Shown piece after piece: positions 1 through 6,577 of a stretch of DNA of 12,530 nt (the stretch's first letter is position 1; each line of letters opens with the position of its first letter). The translations under genes were made by a program, and so were the position numbers. This stretch comes from Deltaproteobacteria bacterium (GTDB lineage: Bacteria > Myxococcota > Myxococcia > Myxococcales > Myxococcaceae): contig VGRA01000028.1 in the NCBI GenBank assembly GCA_016875515.1, positions 1 to 12,530 on the forward strand. Reading direction: 5' to 3'. A model generated the notes under the pieces. It was not told where the DNA came from. It searched no databases and saw nothing but the letters and a program-made list of their open reading frames with translations.

Positions 1-27
1 GACGAGGGGTATCACCTGTGACGGCCG

Positions 28-825
28 TCAGGCCACCCCGCCTGCGTCCCCGCGCGGGTAGTACGAGGCCCCCACGTGCGGCTGCAAGGCGTGGGATGGG
101 ACGTCCACCTCCACCTCGTCCGAGGGAATGAACGCCGGGCTGTCCACGCACAGCACCGTCTGCGGGATGTCCGTGGGGTTGTCGTAGCGGTGGGGGAAGT
201 CCCTGGGCCAGTGGAAGGCGGTGCCGCGCTGGACCGGGCGCCCCTGCAGCAGCAGCCCGCTGCCAACCACCAGCTCGTGCTCCTCCATCACGCGGTGGAC
301 ATGGGTGGGGATGCAGCCGCCCGGCTTCACCCGCAGCCGGTAGATGCCGTGGGACGGCCCCTCGTGGACGATGTCCACCTGTCCGAAGCCCTTGTCCTCC
401 ACCAGGTACGCGAACTCGCTGGCGCGGCGGTGCAGCTGCAGCGAGGGCACGGCCGTGCCGGCGAGCGCCTCCGGCTTGGACAGCCGCACGGTGGCCGCCG
501 CCACCTGCGCGCGCGGGGCGTCCGGCGTGGGCGGGGCGAGCACGTACCTCAGCAAGGCCTCCGCGGCGTGCTCGAGCAACTGGAAGCGGCAGGCCTCCAG
601 CAGGAACCGCAGCTCGCCCGCCAGCCGCGCGTAGTCCACCGAGCCGGAGAGGCCCGCCCCCGCCGCCACGGGGCGGCTGTCGAAGTACAGCGCCACGTCC
701 ACGTGGAGCGGCTGCGGGGTGGTGCGCTCGGCCCGGTACACCCCCACGATGCAGTCCACCTTCATCCCCGAGAGGGACACCACGTCCAGCGGCCGCCCCG
801 CCTCGTCCCGCACCGTCTCCGTCAC
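28..825 (-). CDS. folB: Dihydroneopterin aldolase (FolB/FolX-like) fused to a C-terminal cupin domain
   Basis: The predicted 265-aa protein has two domains. Residues about 14-134 match the FolB/FolX fold: VGVYRAERT (27-35), VDYARLA (63-69), LLEHAAE (83-89) and VRLSKPEAL (113-121). These carry the residues expected for aldolase or epimerase chemistry: Glu33, Tyr65, Glu85 and Lys117. FolB enzymes cleave 7,8-dihydroneopterin to 6-hydroxymethyl-dihydropterin plus glycolaldehyde; FolX epimerises the triphosphate. Residues about 145-245 form a cupin: G169 followed by PTHVH gives His175 and His177, then Glu181/182, and FPHRYDN gives His212 and Asn216, a complete metal-site pattern. Typical FolB is about 120 aa, so the second half is an added domain. 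I chose the GTG start at 825 because it overlaps the upstream reductase stop (GTGA) and excludes a low-complexity upstream extension. The aldolase fold is well supported. The cupin's function, and the choice between FolB and FolX, are open. Confidence 0.87.
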   Translation of the reverse strand: MTETVRDEAGRPLDVVSLSGMKVDCIVGVYRAERTTPQPLHVDVALYFDSRPVAAGAGLSGSVDYARLAGELRFLLEACRFQLLEHAAEALLRYVLAPPTPDAPRAQVAAATVRLSKPEALAGTAVPSLQLHRRASEFAYLVEDKGFGQVDIVHEGPSHGIYRLRVKPGGCIPTHVHRVMEEHELVVGSGLLLQGRPVQRGTAFHWPRDFPHRYDNPTDIPQTVLCVDSPAFIPSDEVEVDVPSHALQPHVGASYYPRGDAGGVA

Positions 826-1547
826 AGCGCTGCGCTCCTTCCGCCGTCCACCGCCAGCACCTGCCCGGTGACGTACGGCGCCGCCGTCACCAGGAACACC
901 ACCGCCCGGGCAATGTCCTCCACCGTCCCCTCGCGCGCCAGGGGGACGCGGCGAAGGACGGAGGCGCGCTGCTCGGGCGTGAAGTCCTCCGGGAAGGCCA
1001 CCGTGCCCGGGGAGACGGCGTTCACCCGCACGTGCGGGGCCAGCTCCACCGCCAGCTGCCGCGTCAGCATGAGCAGCCCCGCCTTGGACACGCCGTAGTG
1101 GGCGTAGTGGCTGAGCGCCCGCTCGCCGCCAATGTCCGTGACGTGCACCACGCACGGGGACGGGGCGGCGCGCAGCTGGGGCAGGAGCCCCTGCGTGAGG
1201 AAGAACGGCGCGTCCAGGTTGATGGCCATCGTCCGGCGGTACTGCGCCCGGGTGATGTCCCCAAAAGCCACGCGCTCGAAGATGCCGGCGTTGTGCACCA
1301 GCGCGTCCAGCGCGGGGAAGCGGTTTGCCACCGCCCGGGCCAGGGCCGACACGCCGTCTTCCGTGGCGAGGTCCCCCGTGAAGCAGTGGACCGTGCGCCC
1401 CCGTTGCTCCAGCTCCGCCTTCAAAGGCGCGAGCTTGTCGGCGGAGCCATGGGCGTGCAGGGCGAGGTCGAAGCCGGCCTCCGCGAGCGCCCGCGCGGTG
1501 GCACGGCCGATGCGAATGGCGCTCCCGGTGACGAATGCGACGGACAT
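822..1547 (-). CDS. folM: FolM/PTR1-like pteridine reductase (short-chain dehydrogenase/reductase)
   Basis: This 241-aa SDR has a Rossmann start TGSAIRIG (7-14), NAG at 86-88 and YxxxK at Tyr151/Lys155. Two features point to pteridine reductases rather than FabG-type enzymes. The glycine motif is TGxxxRxG with Arg12, and the usual catalytic Ser is replaced by an Asp in HVTDIGGERA. Asp138 lies 13 residues before Tyr151, the same spacing as the Asp-Tyr-Lys triad of Leishmania PTR1. VTDIxGERA and the ELAPHVRVNAVSPG segment also resemble E. coli FolM, which makes tetrahydromonapterin. The predicted reaction is NADPH-dependent reduction of a dihydropterin in the cytoplasm. The gene overlaps the aldolase-cupin gene by 4 bases, so the two are probably translationally coupled. 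No Shine-Dalgarno sequence precedes the ATG; a hairpin abuts it instead. A generic SDR of other specificity remains possible. Confidence 0.85.
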   Translation of the reverse strand: MSVAFVTGSAIRIGRATARALAEAGFDLALHAHGSADKLAPLKAELEQRGRTVHCFTGDLATEDGVSALARAVANRFPALDALVHNAGIFERVAFGDITRAQYRRTMAINLDAPFFLTQGLLPQLRAAPSPCVVHVTDIGGERALSHYAHYGVSKAGLLMLTRQLAVELAPHVRVNAVSPGTVAFPEDFTPEQRASVLRRVPLAREGTVEDIARAVVFLVTAAPYVTGQVLAVDGGRSAAL

Positions 1548-1574
1548 GGTGGGGCGTGACTTAGCCGCCCCACC
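1548..1574 (-). promoter_or_regulatory. Perfect 9-bp hairpin abutting the start codon of the pteridine reductase gene
   Basis: Positions 1548-1556 and 1566-1574 are exact reverse complements (GGTGGGGCG / CGCCCCACC) around a 9-nt loop. On the minus strand the 3' arm ends at the base just before the ATG at 1547, and no Shine-Dalgarno sequence is present. The hairpin also lies shortly after the stop of the 105-aa gene (1590). It could therefore act as a terminator for that gene without a U-tract, or as a control on reductase translation. The structure is directly seen; its role is inferred. Confidence 0.5.
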
Positions 1575-1589
1575 GTCCGGCGGCCACCT

Positions 1590-1907
1590 TCAGGACCTCC
1601 AGCCGAGGGTGAGCGCGAAGACGTTGGCGAAGCCGGTGTACTCCCCGGGGAACACCGGCAGGGTGAGGGATGCGGTCACGGGCTGGTTGGACCGGATTGC
1701 AGAGAACGGGGCGGGGACGTCGTTGAACGTGGCCGTTCCGGCGAGATCCAGCGGCACCTCGGCCCGGCAGCGCGCGCCCACGGAGACCACGTCCGGCACC
1801 CCGTCCACCTGAAGACCGGCGTTCGCCCCCAGCCCCCAGGCGGTGGACTCGAGCGAGACGGTGCCGCCCCCGCCTGCGGTGGGTGAAGCGAAACGGGCAA
1901 TGGACAT
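1590..1907 (-). CDS. Hypothetical protein, 105 aa, between crtI and the pterin genes
   Basis: I do not recognise this protein. The ATG at 1907 is preferred because GGAGG lies just upstream (CCGGAGGGGCC then ATG). An in-frame GTG at 1940 would add 11 residues but has no comparable ribosome binding site. The sequence starts MSIARFASP, has a glycine run at 12-15, and then alternates small polar and hydrophobic residues (for example 36-62 and 78-102), which suggests beta strands. It has one cysteine (Cys48), no signal peptide and no clear membrane segment. It follows crtI by 81 bp and precedes the reductase by 42 bp on the same strand, so co-transcription is possible. The good ribosome binding site and the lack of a better overlapping gene support it being real. 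Confidence 0.6.
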   Translation of the reverse strand: MSIARFASPTAGGGGTVSLESTAWGLGANAGLQVDGVPDVVSVGARCRAEVPLDLAGTATFNDVPAPFSAIRSNQPVTASLTLPVFPGEYTGFANVFALTLGWRS

Positions 1908-1946
1908 GGCCCCTCCGGTGCTGCGGGTGGACGCGGCCACAGGTGG

Positions 1947-1978
1947 GGCCTGCCCGCCCGCCTGCGCAGGGGCAGGCC
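1947..1978 (-). terminator. Stem-loop just downstream of crtI, possible terminator
   Basis: GGCCTGCCC (1947-1955) and GGGCAGGCC (1970-1978) are perfect 9-bp complements around a 14-nt GC-rich loop, starting 11 nt after the crtI stop codon. There is no U-tract on either strand, so this is not a canonical intrinsic terminator. It may instead stabilise the crtI mRNA 3' end or separate crtI from the downstream genes. Confidence 0.4.
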
Positions 1979-1988
1979 GGGTCGTTCG

Positions 1989-3572
1989 TCAGGCCGCGGA
2001 CGAGGCGCGGGGCTGGCCCATGTCTGGCAGGGAACCCAGCGCCGGTACGTGCGGCCAGGTGGGCAGCCCGTCCATCCCCTCCTGCTGGCAGAGGTGATGC
2101 GCGGCGATGTTGGCGCTCTCCATGATGGTGAGCAGCCCGCTGCCCGGGTGGGTGCCGCCACCCACCCAGAAGAGCCCTTGGATATCCGGGCTCTTCACCT
2201 TGGGGCGCAGCGGCCCCAGCTGCAGCCATGTGTGGGACAGGTTGAACACTGCGCCGCGTCCCACGTTGAAGTCGTCCCGCCACGTCTCCGCGGTGAAGGC
2301 CTTCTGCGCGCGGATGTGGGAGGCCACGTCCTTCATGCCCACCTTGGCGAGCCACTGCGGCACCTTGCGCGTCAGCTCCGCCTCCACGTGCTTCCAGTCC
2401 ACGTCGCGGTGGGTGTTGGGCGTGGGCACCAGCACGTACAGCGTCGAGTGGCCCTCCGGGGCGCCGGCCGGGTCCGTGGGCGTGGGGTTGACCACGTAGA
2501 AGGGCGGGTCCTCCAGGTCCGCGGCGTGGTCCTCCAGCGCCGCCTTGTCCGTGCGCCGCGCGGCGTTGGACAGGTAGATGAGGTGGTGCGGCAGCTCCCG
2601 GTACACCTTGTCCAGCCCCAGGTAGAGCATGAAGGTGCTGCAGCTGTACTTGGCGCGGTCCAGCGCCCGGTCGGACAGCCGCGTCCCCTCGCGCCAGCGC
2701 TCGTCGATGAGGTTGCTCGCCGCGTACGGCAGGTCCGCGTTGACCACCACGGCGTCCGCGGGCAGCCGCTCGCCACCGGGCAGTTCCACGCCGCGCACCC
2801 GGCCGCCCTCCACCCACACCCTCTCCACCGGCGTGGACATGCGGAAGGTGGCGCCCAGGTCCTGCGCACACTTCATCATCCCGCGCGCCAGCTGCCGGAA
2901 GCCGCCCACCACGTGCCACACCCCGAACTCCAGCTCCAGGAAGGGGATGACGGAGAAGACCGAGGAGCAGTTGGTGGGGTGCAGCCCCAGGTACTTGGAC
3001 GGGTAGGAGAAGGCGTAGCTGAGCCGGTCGTCCCCGAAGTAGCCGTCCAGGTGCGAGTAGAGGGACTGCCACGGCTTGAACTTCACCGCGGGCAGCAGCC
3101 GCCACGGGGCGTAGTAGCCTAGGCTGTCCGCGGGCGTGGCCATGAACCGCTCGTAGGCGACGCCGTACTTCTCCCGGCTCTCCTTCATCCAGGCGCGGTA
3201 GGCCTTGTCCTTCCCCGGGGCCAGCTTGTGGACCTCCGCCTCCATCTCCGCGTCGCCGCGGCGGGTGTCCAGGTGGGTGCCGTCCCAGAAGTGGATGCGG
3301 GTGTTGGGGTCCACCGGGACGATGGGTGCGTAGTCCTGCAGCCGCTTGCCGGCGCGGGTGAAGATGGACTCCAGCACGCCGGGCAGCTGCATGATGCTGG
3401 GGCCGGTGTCCACCTGGTACTCGCCGCGCTCGCCCAGGGTGAGGCCCCGCATGCGTCCGCCGGGGATGGCCTCCTTCTCCAGCACCGTCACCCGGAAGCC
3501 CTGCCCGGCCAGGTTGATGGCGGCGGACAGCCCGCCCGGTCCTGCGCCCACGATGATGACGTGCCGTTTCAT
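1989..3572 (-). CDS. crtI: Phytoene desaturase, CrtI family
   Basis: This 527-aa FAD-dependent carotenoid desaturase introduces conjugated double bonds into phytoene on the way to coloured carotenoids; it is expected to be peripheral to the inner membrane. The N-terminus has the dinucleotide-binding motif VGAGPGG (8-14), then VTVLEKEAIPGGRMRG (28-43) with the ribose-binding acid and the GGR motif. The C-terminus carries the bacterial phytoene desaturase signature GLFWVGGGTHPGSG (466-479) followed by LLTIMESANIAAHHL. After about residue 495 there is a proline-rich tail not typical of the core enzyme. AGGA lies 7 nt before the ATG. No other crt gene is in the window. Myxococcus xanthus has two CrtI paralogues, one (CarC/CrtIb) unlinked to the main cluster, and this isolated copy fits that pattern. 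A related carotenoid oxidoreductase of other specificity is less likely. Confidence 0.92.
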   Translation of the reverse strand: MKRHVIIVGAGPGGLSAAINLAGQGFRVTVLEKEAIPGGRMRGLTLGERGEYQVDTGPSIMQLPGVLESIFTRAGKRLQDYAPIVPVDPNTRIHFWDGTHLDTRRGDAEMEAEVHKLAPGKDKAYRAWMKESREKYGVAYERFMATPADSLGYYAPWRLLPAVKFKPWQSLYSHLDGYFGDDRLSYAFSYPSKYLGLHPTNCSSVFSVIPFLELEFGVWHVVGGFRQLARGMMKCAQDLGATFRMSTPVERVWVEGGRVRGVELPGGERLPADAVVVNADLPYAASNLIDERWREGTRLSDRALDRAKYSCSTFMLYLGLDKVYRELPHHLIYLSNAARRTDKAALEDHAADLEDPPFYVVNPTPTDPAGAPEGHSTLYVLVPTPNTHRDVDWKHVEAELTRKVPQWLAKVGMKDVASHIRAQKAFTAETWRDDFNVGRGAVFNLSHTWLQLGPLRPKVKSPDIQGLFWVGGGTHPGSGLLTIMESANIAAHHLCQQEGMDGLPTWPHVPALGSLPDMGQPRASSAA

Positions 3573-3671
3573 GGAGTGGTCCTATAGCCGTTTCGGCTTG
3601 CGCCCGCTGTGCTGAGGGTTAAGCACGGGCCGGTTTTTTCTTCCCCCGCTGCCCCCACTGGAGTCCCCGCC
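3573..3671. promoter_or_regulatory. Divergent crtI / bcp intergenic region
   Basis: This 99-bp gap must hold the promoters of both crtI (minus) and the peroxiredoxin gene (plus). It contains AGGA for crtI (3580-3583, minus), GGAG for bcp (3660-3663), and a perfect small inverted repeat AGCCG-TTT-CGGCT (3586-3598) located 14-26 bp upstream of the crtI start, plus a larger hairpin with a T-run (separate entry). I could not identify convincing -35/-10 elements for either direction. The short inverted repeat is a candidate operator. Confidence 0.5.
3602..3639 (+). terminator. Terminator/attenuator-like hairpin with T6 tract upstream of bcp
   Basis: GCCCG (3602-3606) plus TGCT (3610-3613) pair with AGCA (3622-3625) plus CGGGC (3626-3630), giving 9 bp with a 3-nt bulge and an 8-nt loop. 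A T6 run follows at 3634-3639. This is the only GC-hairpin-plus-T-run arrangement I found in the window. It reads in the plus direction, inside the likely bcp leader, so it could attenuate bcp transcription or stop antisense transcripts arising within crtI. On the minus strand the same T-run is an A-rich stretch upstream of crtI. Confidence 0.4.
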
Positions 3672-4130
3672 ATGCTCGAAGCCGGCCAGAAGGCCCCCGC
3701 GTTCTCCCTCAAGGACCAGGACGGAAAAACGGTGAAGCTGTCCGACTTCAAGGGGCAGCAGGTGGTCCTCTATTTCTATCCGAAGGACAACACCCCGGGC
3801 TGCACGCAGGAGGCCTGCGACTTCCGCGACGAGGCGGGCGCCCTCAGGAAGGCGGGGGCGGTGGTGCTCGGGGTCTCCATGGACAGCGAGGCCTCCCACC
3901 AGAAGTTCATCAAGAAGTTCTCCCTCAACTTCCCGCTGCTCGTGGACGAGGACCACGCCGTGGCGGAGAAGTACGGGGCGTGGGGAGAGAAGAGCATGTA
4001 CGGCAAGAAGTTCATGGGGCTCATCCGGTCCACGTTCCTGATTGGCGCGGACGGGAAGCTCAAGAAGGTGTGGCCGAAGGTGAAGGTGGACGGCCACGTC
4101 AAAGAGGTGCTCGAGGCGCTTTCCGCCTGA
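3672..4130 (+). CDS. bcp: Bcp-type thioredoxin-dependent peroxiredoxin
   Basis: This 152-aa cytoplasmic peroxiredoxin of the BCP/PrxQ class reduces hydrogen peroxide and organic hydroperoxides using thioredoxin. The active-site segment [18 protein letters not shown] contains the peroxidatic Cys44 with Thr41-Pro42 before it and the resolving Cys49 five residues later, as in E. coli BCP. The length matches the family (about 150-156 aa). The ATG at 3672 is preceded by GGAG with an 8-nt spacer; an upstream in-frame extension from 3609 lacks family similarity and crosses the hairpin. The gene is divergent from crtI, so two antioxidant functions share one control region. fadN follows 57 bp downstream on the same strand. 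Confidence 0.95.
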   Translation: MLEAGQKAPAFSLKDQDGKTVKLSDFKGQQVVLYFYPKDNTPGCTQEACDFRDEAGALRKAGAVVLGVSMDSEASHQKFIKKFSLNFPLLVDEDHAVAEKYGAWGEKSMYGKKFMGLIRSTFLIGADGKLKKVWPKVKVDGHVKEVLEALSA

Positions 4131-4187
4131 GGGCCGGTGGGGTAGAGGGCAACACACTTTCTCGCAGAACCCTGGAGCACGGTCTCA

Positions 4188-6563
4188 ATGGGCATTCGCA
4201 TCCGGAAGGTCGCCGTTCTCGGCGCGGGCGTCATGGGCAGCGGCATTGCGGCGCACCTGGCCAACGCGGGCATCCCCGTCCTGCTGCTGGACATCGTCCC
4301 CCCCAACGCCGGCCCCGGTGAGCGCAACAAGTTCGCGCTCTCCGCGCTGGCCAACCTGAAGAAGGCCAGGCCCGCGCCGCTTTTCTCTGCCGCGCCGCTG
4401 CGGCTCATCTCGGTGGGCAACTTCGAGGACGACTTCGGCAAGCTCAAGGAGTGCGACTGGGTCATCGAGGTCGTGAAGGAGGACCTCAAGGTAAAGCAGG
4501 CGGTGTTCGCGAAGGTGGAGGCGAACATCCGCCCGGGCACCATCGTCAGCTCCAACACCTCGGGCCTGTCCATCAAGGGGATGCTGGAGGGGCGCTCGGA
4601 GACGTTCCGGAAGAACTTCCTCGTCACCCACTTCTTCAACCCGGTCCGCTACATGCGGCTGCTGGAGTTGGTGGCGGGCGTGGAGACGGACCCCGCGGTG
4701 ATGGCGGAGATTGCCCGCTTCGGTGAAGCCGTGCTCGGCAAGGGCATCGTGTACGGGAAGGACACGACCAACTTCATCGCCAACCGCATTGGCACCTACG
4801 GGATGATGAAGGTGCTGCAGGGGCTGTCCGCGGCGGAGCTGTCCGTGGAAGAGGTGGACAAGGTGTTCGGCCCCGCCATGGGCCGTCCCAAGTCCGCCGT
4901 GTTCCGGACCGCGGACATCGTGGGCCTGGACACGTTCATCCACGTGGCGAAGAACTGCTACGACACGCTCGTCCACGACGAGGACCGGGACACCTTCAAG
5001 ATCCCCGCCTTCGTGGAGCAGATGGTGGCCAGGGGCCAGCTGGGCGAGAAGTCCGGCGCCGGCTTCTACAAGAAGGTGAAGGGCGAGGGCGGCAAGAGCG
5101 ACATCCACGTGCTGGACCTGGGCACCATGGAGTACCGGGCCCAGAAGAAGGTCCGCTTCGAGAGCCTCGGTGCGGCCAAGGAGGTGGAGGACCTGGGCGA
5201 GCGCATTGCCACCGTCATGAAGGGGACGGACAAGGCGGCGAAGTTCGCGGAGAAGACCACCTTCGAGACGCTCGCCTACGCCTCCCGCCGCATCCCGGAG
5301 ATTGCAGATGACTACGTCAACATCGACCGCGCCATGCGCTGGGGCTTCGGCTGGGAGATGGGGCCGTTCCAGGTGTGGGACGCCTACGGCGTGAAGGCCG
5401 GGCTGGAGCGCATGAAGACGCTGGGGCTGAAGCCCGCCGCGTGGGTGGACGAGATGCTCGCCTCCGGCCGGACGAAGTTCTACGAGGTGGACAAGGCCGG
5501 CAACGACAGCTTCTGGAACATTCCTGCGAAGGTCTCGGCCAAGGTGCAGGAGAACCCGTCCTTCGTCCGGGTGGGGTACCTGAAGCGCGGCAACAAGCTC
5601 ATCTCGGAGAACTACGCCGCGTCCCTGTGGGACCTGGGGGACGGCTGCACGCTGCTCGAGTTCCACACCAAGATGAACTCCATCGATGACGGCATCATCG
5701 AGATGATGGAGAAGGCGCTGGAAGAGACGGAGGCCAACCACCGGGCGCTCGTCATTGGAAACGACGGGGCGCACTTCTCAGCCGGGGCCAACATCGCGGC
5801 GCTGCTGTGGGCCATCAAGGAGAGCAACTACGAGGCGGTGCGCGCGCTGGTGAAGCGCTTCCAGGCGGCCAACCAGCGCATGCGGTACAGCCCGGTGCCG
5901 GTGGTGGTGGCGCCGTTCAACCTGACGCTCGGCGGCGGCGCCGAGGCCACCATGGGCGGCAACGCGGTGCAGGCCTCCGCGGAGCTGTACATGGGGCTGG
6001 TGGAGGTGGGGGTGGGGCTCATCCCCGGCGGCGGCGGCAACATGCAGCTGCTCCGCAACCTCTACGGCCGCTTCTCCACCGACCGGGACTTCGACCCGCT
6101 GCCCTTCCTCAAGAAGTGCTTCCTCTCCATTGGCACGGCCAAGGTGGCCACCTCCGCGGAGGAGGCGGCCGAGGCGGGATTCCTGGGACTGGAGTACGGC
6201 ATCTCCATGAACCGGGACCTGCTCTTGCACGATGCCAAGGGGCGCGCGCTCGGCATGGCCAACGCCGGCTTCCGCCCGCCGCGGCCCACGCAGTTCCGGC
6301 TGTCCGGGAAGAGCGGCTACGCCACCATTGACATGATGCTGTACGACATGCAGCTCAACGGGCAGGTGAGCGAGCACGACCGGAAGATCGGCCAGAAGCT
6401 CGCGTCCGTTCTGACCGGCGGTGACACGAGCCCCCTGTCCACCGTGTCCGAGGAGCGCCTGCTGGAGCTGGAGCAGGAGGCCTTCCTCTCGCTCTGCGGC
6501 GAGGAGAAGACCCAGGCGCGGATCGAGCACATGCTCGTGAACGGCAAGCCGCTTCGTAACTAG
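4188..6563 (+). CDS. fadN: FadN-type bifunctional 3-hydroxyacyl-CoA dehydrogenase / enoyl-CoA hydratase
   Basis: This 791-aa multifunctional beta-oxidation enzyme hydrates trans-2-enoyl-CoA and oxidises L-3-hydroxyacyl-CoA with NAD. The dehydrogenase comes first: LGAGVMGSG (11-19) is the NAD motif, SSNTSG lies at 121-126, and THFFNPVRYMRLLE supplies His148 and Glu160, spaced 12 apart as in the catalytic His-Glu pair. Dehydrogenase C-terminal modules follow at about 195-297 and 360-430. The hydratase domain is C-terminal (about 480-700): HFSAGAN (529-535), LGGGAE with Glu586 and VEVGVGLIPGGGG with Glu606. These two glutamates, 20 apart, match the rat hydratase Glu144/Glu164 pair. Domain order and length match Bacillus subtilis FadN (789 aa), and are the reverse of E. 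coli FadB. GGAG lies 10 nt before the ATG. fadA follows after 14 bp, so the two form an operon. Confidence 0.95.
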   Translation: MGIRIRKVAVLGAGVMGSGIAAHLANAGIPVLLLDIVPPNAGPGERNKFALSALANLKKARPAPLFSAAPLRLISVGNFEDDFGKLKECDWVIEVVKEDLKVKQAVFAKVEANIRPGTIVSSNTSGLSIKGMLEGRSETFRKNFLVTHFFNPVRYMRLLELVAGVETDPAVMAEIARFGEAVLGKGIVYGKDTTNFIANRIGTYGMMKVLQGLSAAELSVEEVDKVFGPAMGRPKSAVFRTADIVGLDTFIHVAKNCYDTLVHDEDRDTFKIPAFVEQMVARGQLGEKSGAGFYKKVKGEGGKSDIHVLDLGTMEYRAQKKVRFESLGAAKEVEDLGERIATVMKGTDKAAKFAEKTTFETLAYASRRIPEIADDYVNIDRAMRWGFGWEMGPFQVWDAYGVKAGLERMKTLGLKPAAWVDEMLASGRTKFYEVDKAGNDSFWNIPAKVSAKVQENPSFVRVGYLKRGNKLISENYAASLWDLGDGCTLLEFHTKMNSIDDGIIEMMEKALEETEANHRALVIGNDGAHFSAGANIAALLWAIKESNYEAVRALVKRFQAANQRMRYSPVPVVVAPFNLTLGGGAEATMGGNAVQASAELYMGLVEVGVGLIPGGGGNMQLLRNLYGRFSTDRDFDPLPFLKKCFLSIGTAKVATSAEEAAEAGFLGLEYGISMNRDLLLHDAKGRALGMANAGFRPPRPTQFRLSGKSGYATIDMMLYDMQLNGQVSEHDRKIGQKLASVLTGGDTSPLSTVSEERLLELEQEAFLSLCGEEKTQARIEHMLVNGKPLRN

Positions 6564-6577
6564 ACAGGAGACCCACC

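Noticed and set aside
1..27. Possible start of another minus-strand gene (GTG at 15..13, encoding M-I-P-L-V to the edge) just after the aldolase-cupin stop
   Set aside because: Only five codons are visible and there is no clear ribosome binding site, so no product can be supported.
19..30. Perfect 12-bp palindrome TGACGGCCGTCA over the aldolase-cupin stop codon
   Set aside because: At about 70% G+C several 12-bp palindromes are expected by chance in 12.5 kb, and there is no second copy with similar context.
446..459. 14-bp palindrome GGCACGGCCGTGCC, sharing GCACGGCCGTGC with the palindrome at 11440-11451
   Set aside because: One copy lies inside coding sequence for conserved aldolase residues and the other in a convergent gap. 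Two copies of a GC-rich 12-mer are weak evidence for a protein-binding site.
826..1155. Upstream extension of the aldolase-cupin reading frame to 1155
   Set aside because: The extension lies fully inside the reductase gene in another frame, is low-complexity Gly/Ala/Arg-rich, and has no FolB similarity. The GTG at 825 fits the FolB N-terminus and the GTGA overlap.
1561..3105. Long minus-strand open frame overlapping crtI and the 105-aa gene
   Set aside because: It is Gly/Ala/Arg-rich without motifs and is a shadow of crtI in a second frame, as is common in GC-rich DNA.
4185..5774. Long minus-strand open frame opposite fadN
   Set aside because: It is His/Leu/Arg-rich antisense sequence typical of GC-rich genes. 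The plus strand carries a fully recognisable FadN with all catalytic residues.
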